A DNA stretch of 64,000 bases from Fallopia convolvulus (lineage: Eukaryota; Streptophyta; Magnoliopsida; Caryophyllales; Polygonaceae), in assembly GCA_964016875.1 (NCBI GenBank), contig OZ024730.1, forward strand, positions 46,640,943-46,704,942. The letters are read 5' to 3'. Below the pieces are notes generated by a model, which did no database searches, was not told the DNA's origin, and worked only from the letters and a program-made list of their open reading frames with translations. A program made the position numbers and the translations under genes. This document shows, piece by piece, positions 12,481-23,060 of this stretch (position 1 is the stretch's first letter; each line of letters opens with the position of its first letter).

Positions 12481-15400
12481 TTCTCTCCCCTGATGAGATT
12501 CGGCTTGTCCTCAAGCCGTAAATCAAGGAAGGACTGCCACATCTTGTCCGCCGGCTCCCATGTCGCAGAAGCAGGCTCTCCGTCGTCCCATTCGACCAAC
12601 GACTCGGAACGCGGTATCCCATCACTAAGCACTTCACGGGTGGTCGTGGCTCGCATCGGATGGGACAGTGGCCTGTCATACAAGAATTTGGCAGGCAAAG
12701 TGCTCAGAGTAATAGGCGTACCATCCGTAAGAAAGTGCTTGAGAAAGGACACATGAAATACATTATGTATACAAGTCGTGGTCGGCAAATCCAGTCTATA
12801 TGCAACAGGGCCAATACGCTCAATGATCTTAAACGGTCCATAAAAACGTCGGGCCAACTTAGCCACAAAGGCTTGGCAACTGAATGCTGCCGATACGGTT
12901 GAAGTTTCAAGAGAATAGAATCACCAACTTGAAACTCCACATCGCATCTTTGTTTATTGGCTTGAGATGCCATCTGATGTTGCATCTTAATCAAATTAAA
13001 GCGGAGCAATTCAAGAACTTGCTTGCGATCTCGGAGGGCCTCCGCAGCCGGAGACGGTGGTCCGGTAGGCAGGGTGGCACGAGCGATTGGCAGAGCTTCT
13101 CGGCCAGACAAGGCACGGAACAACGACATGCCCAAACCTTCATGGAACATTGAATTCAAAGCGAGCTCAGCCCACGGAAGAAAATCAAACCAACGTCGGG
13201 GTCGGCCTTGTGTAAAAGCGCGCAAATATTGTTCCAAACCCTTGTTCTTGACTTCCGTTTGACCGTCCGTCTGTGGATGATAGGCGGTACTATGACGGAG
13301 CTTCGTACCGCTAAGATGGTGCAATTCCGTCCAAAAAGCATTTCGAAATATAGGGTCATGGTCAGATAGAATGGAAGCCGGAATGCCGTTTAATTTCACC
13401 ACAATATCAACAAACACATCGACTACTTTCGGTGCATCAAAAGAAGTCCCCAGAGCGCCAAAATGCATGTACTTGAAGAGCCTATCAACAACCACCAAAA
13501 TCGTAGTACAGTGACGGGATGGCGGTAATCCGGTGATGAAATCCATGGATACTTCATCCCAAACTTGCTGGGGAACGGGCAGGGGTTGCAGAAGACCCGC
13601 AAAATTACTAGTGATGTATTTGGTGGATTGACAAATAAGACACGAATCAATAAATCTCTTCACATCAGGGCACATGCCTTTCTAATAAAAAACATCAGCC
13701 ACACCTCTAAAAGTGCGATCGACTCCAGGATGACCCGCAGTCGGAGTGGAATGAAACTCCAACAAAATTTCAGCCTTAATCGGGGAGGCCGATCCAACAA
13801 CAAGACGATGCCCATAGTACAGAATGTCGTCATGAACTTAAAATGGCGGGGAAAGTGTACCTACATCTGCGGCTTTGTGCCACTCTTTCAAGTCATCGAG
13901 GGTGGCATTTTAATGGCGTAGCCAGTGGAGAAGCTTGGGTAGTGGCACCGAGAATGAAAGTATCTGCTTGACTGTAGTGTCATCATCGATCACACATCTT
14001 GAAAGTGTGTCTGCCACTCGGTTGCTAGCCCCGGGTTTATATTCAATGCGGGATTTATAACCCATCAGGTTCTGCATAAAAAACTGTTGATCAGGTGTTT
14101 GAATTACCTGAGTAAGGAGTTCCTTGAGGCTCTTCTGATCGTTGCGAATCAAGAATTCACGCCCAAGTAGATATTTGCGCCATTTTTGAACAGCTGAAAC
14201 AATGGCAAAGAGATCCCGGTGGTAGGCGGAAGAGCCCCGACGCTTGGCGCCTAGCTTCTTACTGAAAAAAGATAAAGGTCAATCATCATGTAAGAGCACA
14301 ACACATACGCTCTCATCTTAAGCTTCAGTCTGAATATAATTACGAATGGCTTTGAAAAATCAGGCAGCTGAAGAATAGGAGGTTGCATCATTGCCTCATT
14401 CAGACGAGTAAATGCTACATTGGCTGAGTCAGACCACATGAACTTGTATTTCTGTAGAAGGTTAGTTAAAGGCGCATCTATCAGAGCATAATGACGAATG
14501 AATTTTCTGTAATAACCCATAAGAGCTAAGAATCTACGCAGTTTCTTGACATATTTCAGTGTAGGCCAATCGGCCATTGCTGATAGCGGCTAACAATGTA
14601 GTTCCAGACGAACATTTGGAGCTTTTGACAAAGAAATGCTTATCGAGAAGAACCTGTAGTATGATATCAATATGAGCTGCATGTGCCTCAACAGATGGGC
14701 TGTAAATCAGAATATCATCGAAGAAGACGATGACAAAAGCACGCAAATACTGAGCAAACAAATGATTCATAGCAACCTGAAATGTAGATGGCGCATTCGT
14801 CAATCCGAAGGGCATAACTAAGAATTCAAAGTGGCCATCGTGTGCGGAAAGACGTCTTATAAACATCAGAATCATGCATCCGTATTTGATGGTAACCAGA
14901 GCGTAGATCAAGTTTGGTGAAAATAACTGCCTTGCCCAACTCATCAAATAATTCATCAGCTGTCGGGATCGAAAATTTATCAGCAACAGTAGCCGTATTT
15001 AGGGCTCTATAATCAATCCAAAAGCGGAAGCTCCCGTCTTTCTTCTTGACCAGAAGTGCAGGGGAAGAGGAGGGACTAGTATTGCGGCGAATAATTCCCT
15101 GATCAAGCATTGCTTTAACATTCCTTTCAATTTGTGACTTTTGAAAATATGGATAAGTTGCGGCGAATAATTCCCTGGTCAAAACGCTGCTGAACGGACA
15201 TCAGGAAGGCTGGCTAGGTTTCGCCGTTGGTAACGAAACCAGTCCGAGGCGGGGTGATCAAACAACGTACCAATCAGCCGTAAACGATCTTGATCCGACA
15301 TATAAAAGTAATCAAAATAGGCTTGTACCTTGAATATCTAGACGTTCGGATCGGTCCTATTGAACCGAGGAGCATCAACTCGGATTTTGGGGTTATTGTC

Positions 15401-15884
15401 TTGCGCTAGTGGAGCCCTAATAAGGACTCGATTTTCCGCAGGGGGTCTCGGCATCGACGGCCATTGGCTTGCCAAGGCAGTGTGGGATGATGGCGATGGT
15501 TGGGAGGACGAACTCGCCGTGGCAAGAGGCACCGCGAAACCAGCATTCACTGGTGGTGGCCAACCCGCGATAGGTGACGGTGCTGGAGGAGTCGCGATTG
15601 GCGGTTGCCAACTCGCGAAGGCAAGCGGCGTGGCAAGAGAAGTCGTGGCGGTGGCGACAGACAGCGGTACCGTCGAATTAACCACGGCTGAATTCTGGCG
15701 GGTGTTTACGAGGTCGAGCACATTGTCGGTGTGCAAGCGTTGAACCTCTAAATGACGTCGGAAAGTCTGGCTATCATCCGTCAACTGAAGGATCAATTCA
15801 CGTAATTTTGCAATAGCGGCTGCCGTTGAATCGGTGGTTTCATCGGCGGAGGAGGTCATGGTGGTTTGAGGTGAAAGCACCATT
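12399..15884 (-). pseudogene. Gypsy chromovirus polyprotein remnant (gag to chromodomain)
   Basis: Read right to left. A gag-like N-terminal part (to about 15,340) is rich in Pro, Ala and Ser. Reverse transcriptase runs 15,182-14,250: the fragment LVKKKDGSFRFWIDYRALN, then FVMPFGLTNAP-type sequence and FFDDILIYS in place of the usual Y/FxDD box. An RNase H remnant with YKPGASNRVADTLSR lies near 14,000. Integrase runs 13,675-12,900 with a zinc-finger half (CLICQSTK), the core block DFITGLPPS, and HPQTDGQTEV around the catalytic Glu. A C-terminal chromodomain-like tail contains LVEWDDGEPASATWEPA. Several frameshifts and stops separate these pieces, so no functional product is possible. The chromodomain places it among chromoviruses; the exact clade would need a tree. 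Confidence 0.82.
15082..15177. repeat. 20-bp direct repeat in the Gypsy reverse transcriptase region
   Basis: The identical 20-mer TTGCGGCGAATAATTCCCTG occurs at 15082-15101 and 15158-15177, 76 bp apart, just where the gag-to-RT segment appears deleted. It encodes different residues at the two places, so it is probably a slippage or repair scar rather than a protein repeat. Confidence 0.7.
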
Positions 15885-16253
15885 TGATACTGATCCGATG
15901 TGGATTCGTATCGAGCCCTGTTGGTCAAGGCGACGAGTCGAGTCCGGCGTGAACTCAGGCTCAGGAAAGAAGCGTCAAAGAGAGCAATGTAAATCAGGGC
16001 AAATAAATTTCTTGATTAATTGACTAATAAGATAAACAAGAAGTATTTAAAGCTAAGCCTTAACGGTTCACAAAAGACGTCCCGGGAAAGAACCGTAATG
16101 AAAACCCGAGAAGAGAGATAAACTCTAGTTTTAAAAAATTACAACTTTAAAATAATTAATTCAAATAAATAAAATTTCATCATATCGCCTCGGTCGACGA
16201 CGTTCCCTAACGGGCCTCGTGTTATAACCACGTTGCTCGATTGGCCCGTATCA
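15885..16253 (-). repeat. 5' LTR of the Gypsy element
   Basis: 369 bp, starting TGATACTGATCC and ending CGTATCA on the plus strand; partner of 12109-12480. The target duplication ATGTG follows at 16254-16258. Confidence 0.88.
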
Positions 16254-17497
16254 ATGTGAGCAAGCTAAGACTCATAAAATCATAGGTTTAGAGCTCGAGT
16301 AGTGTGTTGTCCTTCTTCTCTCGTCCATCTGGTCTTTTATACTTGATTCCATCCAAAGTGTCGTTGCGCCACCGGCTAGTGATCCTGGAGATATAGCCTC
16401 GGCCTTGAAGTGGAGAGTCGTTACTAGCGTAATTCTCGCACATCATTTATCTTCGTTATTCATTGCTAGCGGAGATGGGCTTCCCTTCCAATTACTTTTG
16501 GTCCAAAAGGTACACGGCCCAACACTTACTCTTTTTTTTGTCTATTTATTATTTGTATGCTTTAGCTGGTTTGTCCAGCTACGGATCTTATTAGCCTATC
16601 GACTTACCGGATATATCTGATAATCAAATTCTTACCTTGAAAAAAAAAACAATGAGGATCGGAAGCATTAAAATAGGACATTGTTACCTTATGTCGTTTT
16701 TTTACTTGGAGAATGGGAAAACCAATTAAAAGAGAGAAGAATGTTTGTTAGTGAAGTGATTACTCAACTTAAAATTAGGGCCACGAATAGGGGTAGGTTC
16801 GGTAACAATTCAATCGCCCGGCAGCCATTTTATTAGGGACCATCCATTGACATCTTTCCTCGTCAAACTCTCCTCTCTCTGAATCACCGATCTTTTGAAA
16901 GAACTTTTCTTTTGTCATGTTTACGAAATCGCCCTCTCTAGCAGCATGTGCTAAAACTCTTCCGAGCTATATATACACTAAATAACACTACACGTCAAGT
17001 GCATATTTGATATATAAAAGTCCATAGAAATCTGGAGATCTCGTCAATTTCTTCCACTGTTGATCGGTTGATCTTTTTCGCTAGGCCGGTGTTTTTTTTT
17101 ATTATTTTTTTTTTAATATGGAGTATTCTTTATTTCGTTTCGTTAGGAATGATACGTAAATTTGGTTCTCCAATTTGATTTCTCACTATGTCAACAAATC
17201 TGCTACATTTGTCACTTACATAGTTACATTGGATTCTCCACTTTTTTATTAAGAAAATCTATGCATATAAAGACATATATGCCTGAAAATGTCAGTGTGT
17301 GTACATCTGAAAATTAACAAACTTGACATGTACAACGAATTTCGTAGTAAGTTAACCATTACTATATAAAATATTTTGTGCTGATCGAGCCATACGTTTT
17401 AGTTTGAAAGACTCTAGGGTATTCTTATTGTTTTTATATTATATTTATTATTGGACAATTTCAATCAAGAATCGCGCTAATTATGTTTTTTTCTCTC
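16254..17497. other. Intergenic DNA, partly the far half of a disrupted LTR
   Basis: The first ~370 bp may be the continuation of the older LTR interrupted by the Gypsy element. Beyond about 16,640 the sequence is AT-rich with no gene, RNA or repeat that I recognise. Confidence 0.3.
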
Positions 17498-18374
17498 TGT
17501 TAGAACATTTATTGTTTCATGATTTTTCTTAATTTTGACAATGACACACTTTGTTAGTTTAATGTGTTGTTTAATATAAGCATTTCAAGAAAACTACAAG
17601 AACATCATGAAGAGTCATTGAACGTTGTGAGGAACAACGGAGGGGACGAATGACGATCTAGAAAGTCTATTCTGGAAGATACACGAATTTCTATTTATGG
17701 CAACTTACCAGATCTTGAGTAAACGATTGGTGTGAAGATGTGCGAAGATTCGACAGCTAAGCTCGGTTCATTTGTGAGAAGATTAGATCCAGATTTGATC
17801 AAGTAAAGAAGAAGAAAAATGAGATCGGTCGGTTATGGCACTTATCCGATCGATTGAATATTTTATATATCGAGATTTGTCGAGTGGAATCTCATCACAA
17901 TTTCTGTAATTGAGATCAGACTTGGTGGTTGCTCTATAAAAGGCTAGGATAGATAGGGTTAGAGTGTGGTTGAAGACGGCGAACAATAAAGAAGTGAGAG
18001 CTTAAGTGTTCGTTTGTGTGTGAAAACATCGTTCAAGATTTCACTTGGGAGTTTAAGTACTCAGGTGTATAGTTCATTTATTGTTTAAGTTTTATGATTA
18101 GGGTTGTAAAATTCTAGTTGGTTGAACTTTAGTTGGTGCTGAAGTTACTTGAGAACTTGACTTGCCTTGTAACCGCGTTTAAGCTTAATCTATTAGTGAA
18201 CTATTGAAATCCTCTGAGAAGGAGTCTTGATTGTAGAGGTTTTTCTTTCTACGACTTGTTGTTCGGATAGAAAGTTTTCCTCTCTAAATTACTTGTTCTT
18301 GTTTATTATTATTTTCGTTACCCAAGAAACATTGATAGTTCCCTGTCTAGTTACTAAAACTTTACGATCCAACA
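17498..18374 (+). mobile_element. Probable solo LTR of a Copia-type element
   Basis: The segment starts TGTTAGAACA and ends GATCCAACA, typical of plant Copia LTRs. Flanks are CTCTC (17493-17497) and CTCTT (18375-18379), an imperfect 5-bp target duplication. Inside, TATAAAAG at 17935-17942 followed by a purine-rich stretch looks like an LTR promoter and transcription start. No internal coding region accompanies it, so it would be a solo LTR left by LTR-LTR recombination. The boundaries rest on termini and flanks, without a second copy to compare. Confidence 0.55.
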
Positions 18375-18479
18375 CTCTTTTCTCCTTAAGCAATCTCCAA
18401 CCCAGAAAACAATGGAACAAGGGGGTGGGGCCCCTTCATCCACCCCAATGACTAAGTTAGAAAGGGTCCAAATTGTCAA

Positions 18480-19125
18480 TGTGTGTCTAGATAAACAAGT
18501 AGTGAGATAGTATTCAACTTAGCTTCCAAAAGCTTTATTGGACGAATCCCTCCTGGTTCGTATCGGTTCCGTTGTTCAGAATTTCAGTGTCCAAATCCTA
18601 ACGCAAAGACACCATCTAAAGATAGTCCAACTGTCCAAGGTCCAGCCGTTAAGGCTGACATATACTCCTCTTACCTATTAAATCTAACCAGGTAGCAGTC
18701 GTTAGTTAGGTCGAGTATTTAATTGGTATCTCAAGTTTGATCGCAACATATCACAAATCTTTTTCTCCATAATGGAGAACACAATTGAATGCCCTAATAA
18801 TTTTACCAAAACCGACCATTTCCACACTGAAGTCAGGGCATCCATGACATTCTCAGCGATTGAGACAACCGGATCTCTGTCTTCACCATCCGAAAAGAGC
18901 ACTTCAATCTTTCCATTCAAAAATTCATCATCGATATTCGTTTTTTTGGTTGCGAGGTGCCTCCAACTACCACTATAACTTTCCACGAGGATTTTCGATC
19001 AGAGGGGTCGCCTGGTGGATTGTCCTTCACTACCCTGTTCGTCACCATCTCATCTATGGTGTTCCGATTGTCGAGCGAAGCTGTCAAAGACGACACAGTA
19101 AAGACAAAAGAGAGCGTTTTTGAGA
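18480..19125 (-). pseudogene. LINE ORF1 fragment (DUF4283-like)
   Basis: On the minus strand, broken frames give a DUF4283-type ORF1 part. It contains VWKWSVLVKLLGHSIVFSI followed by MEKKICDMLR (about 18,820-18,735), then, after frame breaks, EEYMSALTAGPWTV near 18,630. This order (VKLLG, MEKK, ALTxGPW) is the same as in the intact LINE ORF1 at 44.4-46.1 kb. Several stops and frameshifts are present. No polyA end or target duplication was found. Confidence 0.55.
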
Positions 19126-19848
19126 AACTATGTCATAGTTTCAAATATTACCTTTCGACATTTACTCGAAACCAAATCTTGTGGTAGAGCAAAACAAAAA
19201 ATGTGAATGACTTAGTCCGCCTAATTTTTACCTATTCAAAAAAATAACTACCTTTCAACCAAAATTTATTATAAGTAAAAAAAAATTACCTTTCTACCAA
19301 ATTTATTATAAGTTAAAAAAATGTACCCATCTTGAAATCTTGCCTTTTTTAATATGATATACTAGCTTATTATAAAAATAAATTGATTAAAGATTTTTCT
19401 AACCTATACCTTTAAAAGACTAAAAATGACAATTTGTTTTGAAATTATATTTATTTAGATTTAATTATTTTTTAATTAGGGTTTATTAGTTTCCTATTAC
19501 GGTTTTAGTTCCCCAAATTAATATTCTTAACTTAGGACCTTAGGGCATAGGATAGAAAAATTGATTACTAAAACTAGTATCTTTATTATGTGTCCATGGG
19601 CACACATTAGAAATTCCCAAAATTATTTTATGAATCTAACGATGTTTGTAATCTCTGTCTTTAGGACATAGGATAGTCATATCAATTTTGAAAACTAAAA
19701 GCTAAAAAAAGTCTAAATTCTTAAAAAAAAGATTTAAATTACTAAAATAATAAAAATAACAAATCTTTTTAAAACAAAATACTTAACATATGCCCTTAGA
19801 GCACAACTCCACAAGTTAGAAAATTAAATTAATGAACCACCATAATAA
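19126..19848. other. AT-rich intergenic DNA
   Basis: Only a short tandem of TTACCTTTC/ACCAAATTTATTATAAGT units near 19,245-19,325 stands out. No gene is seen. Confidence 0.4.
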
Positions 19849-20206
19849 TCTACTATATATATAAAAGTAATAAGGTTTGGAGCCTCCACGTTGCGCCACG
19901 TCAGCTTTTTCCACATGTCGCTTCTAGAATGCGGCACATCGATCGGATTTTGCCACGTGTCGCCTTTTCCTTAAGCCATGTCATATAATTTTTGACACGT
20001 CATATGCCACATCGTATTATTTTCACCCCGTCCTTTACATGTCATATTTAACTATAATGATAAAAAAATGCTTTCCTTATAAAAAATATTTTATATAAAT
20101 AGATAATTATATGTCTATATATTTTGATAAATCTATGCTTTTTTTAATCAAAATGCTTCCTTATGAGAAGTTTGGTCAAAATATCTTCCTTTTATTGCAA
20201 CTCACA

Positions 20207-20307
20207 ATTTGAAAATTTACCATAACATTTTATGAGCATTGTATATATTATTCTCATTATTTGAAAATTTACCATAACATTTTATGAGCATTGTATATAT
20301 TATTCTG
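20207..20307. repeat. 52-bp tandem duplication next to the Mutator-like element
   Basis: ATTTGAAAATTTACCATAAC and the following bases up to TATTATTCT occur twice in tandem with a period of 52 bp (starts at 20207 and 20259). The second copy ends in the target duplication of the element at 20309. Confidence 0.85.
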
Positions 20308-20595
20308 AGAGTTTGGTTCCCATAAAACATCCCTTTAACATGAAACGGAAGGAGAATTTTGGACCCTTGGATCAAGGAGATCCAAGGGCTGATTTTCTTT
20401 CCCCTTTTATTAAAGGCGGGGGCAATTATGTCTTTTCCCTCTCTAATTAATAATCCTTTTTCTCTTTTTTTTTGTTTTGTCTAGGGTTCGTTCAAAAGCA
20501 GATCGAAGATTGTGCCCTTTGATTGAAACGGAAGGAGATCGCCCTCGCCGAATTCGAAATCCAACGAGTTTGAATCTGCGAGTCTCGTTCCAACC

Positions 20596-21550
20596 ATGGC
20601 AGAAAGTGGTAAGAGGGATTCACAAATCCATTGAACGAGATCGAACTGTGTGATTTTTTCGGAATCGATTGAACTGGTCAATCGAACTCGTTGAACGAGA
20701 TCGAACAGTGTGATTTTCGGAATCGATTGAACTGGTCAATCGAATTGTGTGAATCTAGTTGGATTTCGATTGAACTGTGTGAATCGAACTAAATACTAGG
20801 CCAATCTTGAACTGTGTGAATCGATTGAACTGTATGAATCGATTGAACTGTGTAAATTTTCGTGTAAACTAGGCCAATCTTGCAAAATTCGACGTTGCAT
20901 TTTTCGGACTTAAGAATGCACTTTTCGGACTTACTAGTGACTTTTCATACTTAAATAACGCACTTTGCACTTCTCGTTGATAATGCACTTTTAGGACTTA
21001 ATAATGCACTTTTCATACTTACTAGTGCACTTTTCATACTTACTTGCACTTTTCATAAAGGAATATAACTAGTATATGACAATGCACTTTTCAGCCTTAC
21101 TATCTAGTGCACTTTTTATACATAACTGCACTTTTCATTTTTGTTTAGAGAACATATATTTGACCTTATAGAGAACATATATTAATTGCACTTTTGACAG
21201 TTAATAATGCACTTTTTACACTTAAGAGTGCACTTTTTCTACTTAATAGCACTTTGTATATCTCTTACTTTTCACTGATTTAGTTAGTAGTTTAGGTAAT
21301 GCACTTTTCCTAGTATACAATGCACTTTATTATACATTCAATGAATTTTTACTGATTTTCAACTAACACCTTTATATTTTCATTTTATGTTGTTGTAGTG
21401 GGGACATCAAACTCTTCTTCAACTACTATTCTGAATGAGGAATCACCTAAAAACAGTAGTGAATATTTCATTGAGCTATCTCAAGGGGGAACGACATACT
21501 ATTTGCCCACATGTCCATCCGAGTTGAAACCATATGAAGGTCAAATTTTT
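20596..21550 (+). pseudogene. Remnant of a spliced gene inside the MULE, possibly FAR1/MULE transposase N terminus
   Basis: After a leader with the feel of a plant 5' UTR, ATG at 20596 opens a 13-nt exon (MAES) ending at a GTAAGA donor (20609). An acceptor TTGTTGTAG ends at 21398. The second exon continues in phase with a Ser-rich stretch and then YYLPTCPSELKPYEGQIF near 21,500-21,550. A 'P..GQ/M.F' segment is where FAR1-family and Mutator transposases begin their DNA-binding region, so a deleted transposase or captured FAR1-related gene is my inference. The frame is then lost and the rest of the gene is missing. Confidence 0.4.
20900..21345. repeat. Degenerate TGCACTTTT array, first block
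   Basis: Around 15 imperfect copies of TGCACTTTT(T)CATACTTAA-like phrases at irregular 15-35 bp spacing lie inside the presumed intron of the remnant gene. Confidence 0.75.
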
Positions 21551-21564
21551 GTTTTAGTACAAGT

Positions 21565-21636
21565 AGCCTATTAGCTCAAATGGTAGAGCGGTGTGCTTTG
21601 TGCACAACGATGTAGGTTCGATTCCTACATTGGCTA
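21565..21636 (+). tRNA. tRNA-like sequence (probable pseudogene)
   Basis: 72 nt fold as a cloverleaf: acceptor AGCCTAT/ATTGGCT (one mismatch), D arm GCTC/GAGC, anticodon stem GTGTG/CACAA (outer pair broken), T arm GTAGG/CCTAC. The internal RNA polymerase III boxes are excellent (A box TAGCTCAAATGG, B box GGTTCGATTCC). The 7-nt loop CTTTGTG would place TTG as anticodon (Gln) but with an unusual U at position 37. There is no CCA and no T-run terminator directly downstream. It lies inside a transposon, so I treat it as tRNA-derived rather than a working tRNA. Confidence 0.55.
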
Positions 21637-21772
21637 ATATGATATCTTACAAAAATTAATTCTTAACACATTTATTCCTAACCTACCTATCTAGGTACTA
21701 AAAGAAGTTATATTTTATCGTGTGTCAAATAACTAATAAACCACTATTTTTCAAAGAAAATCATGATCAAAT

Positions 21773-21843
21773 TAGCTTATGTGGGATTCGAACCCACATC
21801 TCTGTGCATAAGCACATTGCTCTTCCATTTGAGCTAATAAGCT
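21773..21843 (-). tRNA. Second tRNA-like sequence, inverted relative to the first (probable pseudogene)
   Basis: On the minus strand, 71 nt: acceptor AGCTTAT/ATAAGCT pairs perfectly, D arm GCTC/GAGC, T arm GTGGG/CCCAC, with A box TAGCTCAAATGG and a perfect B box GGTTCGAATCC. The anticodon arm is irregular (ATGTG CTTATG CACAG leaves a 6-nt loop), so no anticodon can be assigned with confidence. It shares its D arm with the copy 140 bp away on the opposite strand, so the two are related. Confidence 0.55.
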
Positions 21844-21849
21844 TTTCTT

Positions 21850-22420
21850 AAATTAATGCACTTTTACATGTTTTTAATGCATTTTTTCACATTATACTTG
21901 CACTATTATTAGTTTTGGGTGCACTTTTACATGTTTTTAATGCACTTTTACATGTTTTTAATGCACTTTTTGACATTATACTTGCTCAGATTTCTTATGC
22001 GCTATTATTAGTTTCTGGTGCACTTTCAGGTGTTTTTAATGCACTTTTACATGTTTTTAATGCACTTTTTCACATTATACTTGCACTTTTTTCTTATGCG
22101 CTATTATTAGTTTCGTGTGCACTTTTACATGTTTTTAATGCACTTTTACATGTTTTTAATGCACTTTGACATGTTTTTAATGCACCTTTTGACATTATAC
22201 TTGCTCAGATTTCTTATGCGCTATTATTAGTTTTTGATGCACTTTTAGCTGTTTTTAATGCACTTTTACATGTTTTTAATGCATTTTTACATGTTTTTAA
22301 TGCACTTTTTGACATTATACTTGCTCAGATTTCTTATGCACTATTATTAGTTTCTGGTGTACTTTTAGCTGTTTTAATGCACTTTTACATGTTTTTAATG
22401 CACTTTCATGCCATGTACTC
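21850..22420. repeat. Degenerate TGCACTTTTACATGTTTTTAA array, second block
   Basis: About 20 copies of a ~20-bp unit TGCACTTTTACATGTTTTTA, with higher-order blocks containing CTTGCTCAGATTTCTTATGC and GCTATTATTAGTTT. The open frame across it is a by-product of the repeat. Confidence 0.85.
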
Positions 22421-22763
22421 TCTTTTTGTTTTTCACAGGCAAACATCTCATATTTTCTCAGATAGATAAACTGAAGAACTCCAAGACTGAAATTTCCAAC
22501 AACACTGAAATTAGCACAAACCCTAGACCAGTCAAAAGTTCAAGCTACACAGTTCTAACAAATCTAAGCGAGAAATACAGACCCTAAACAATTAAGCAGA
22601 AATCAAAACGAAAGACACGCATACAAATCCAGCAATTTCACACACAGATTTAGCGATTCAGACATACGACCCGCCAAATTGAACCAGAACATGAACCCAC
22701 AAATTGGGATCGTGATTGAACTAGAACATGAGCCGCCAAACAGTTTACAATTCTAATTTATAC

Positions 22764-22788
22764 CTTTTCGATTTGTTTTTGGAGGCAT
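22764..22788 (-). pseudogene. Small coding exon on the minus strand of the MULE
   Basis: Minus-strand ATG at 22788 gives MPPKTNRK followed by a donor (AAAAG|GTATAAAT). It is preceded on the minus strand by a stretch with repeated CGATCG/CCAAACG phrases that resembles a GC-rich leader. No downstream exon could be followed. It faces the FAR1-like remnant convergently. Confidence 0.3.
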
Positions 22789-22819
22789 CGTGATTCGTGG
22801 GAGAGATTGAAGGCGAAGG

Positions 22820-23060
22820 TGAGATCGTCCGTCGTCCTTCGATCGTCCGTCGTCCTTCGTTTGCTTTGGAGAGTTCGATCGTTTGGAGCCTTCGATCGAG
22901 TGTTTGGAGCCTTCGATCGTTTGGAGACTCGTCGTCCGTCGATCGTCTTCGATCGTTTGGAGACTTTGAGCGTTTGGAGTAGATTGGGCTTACAAAATTG
23001 AGCGTTTTGATTTCGTTTGGAGTAGATTGAGCGTTTCGATCATTTGAGCGTTTGGAGTCG
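22820..23060. repeat. Short imperfect repeats of TTCGATCGTTTGGAG
   Basis: Roughly ten imperfect copies of CGATCGTTTGGAGCCTT / CGTCCGTCGTCCTTCGATC lie in tandem near the right end of the MULE. Confidence 0.7.

Larger units (their letters stand above)
12109..16253 (-). mobile_element. Gypsy LTR retrotransposon, chromovirus type, complete ends but defective
   Basis: The element is bounded by two LTRs (12109-12480 and 15885-16253) that start TGATAC and end GTATCA. It is flanked on both sides by the same 5 bp, ATGTG (12104-12108 and 16254-16258), so it is one insertion. It is read on the minus strand, with its 5' LTR at the right. Internal sequence has gag-like, reverse transcriptase, RNase H, integrase and chromodomain-like parts in Gypsy order. 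At 4.1 kb it is short for the family: no protease or zinc knuckle is recognisable between gag and reverse transcriptase, which suggests an internal deletion. On the minus strand TGG (15882-15880) lies two bases inside the 5' LTR, where a primer-binding site would be. Confidence 0.88.

Noticed and set aside
13022..13262. Plus-strand Arg-rich frames in the Gypsy region
   Set aside because: Antisense of the integrase segment of the minus-strand chromovirus.
21915..22169. 84-codon frame with repeated ALLHVFNAL
   Set aside because: Translation of the TGCACTTTT array; the periodic peptide is a by-product.
20900..22420. CRISPR-like array
   Set aside because: Units are degenerate with irregular spacing and no unique spacers, and the DNA is eukaryotic; it is a degenerate tandem array in a transposon.
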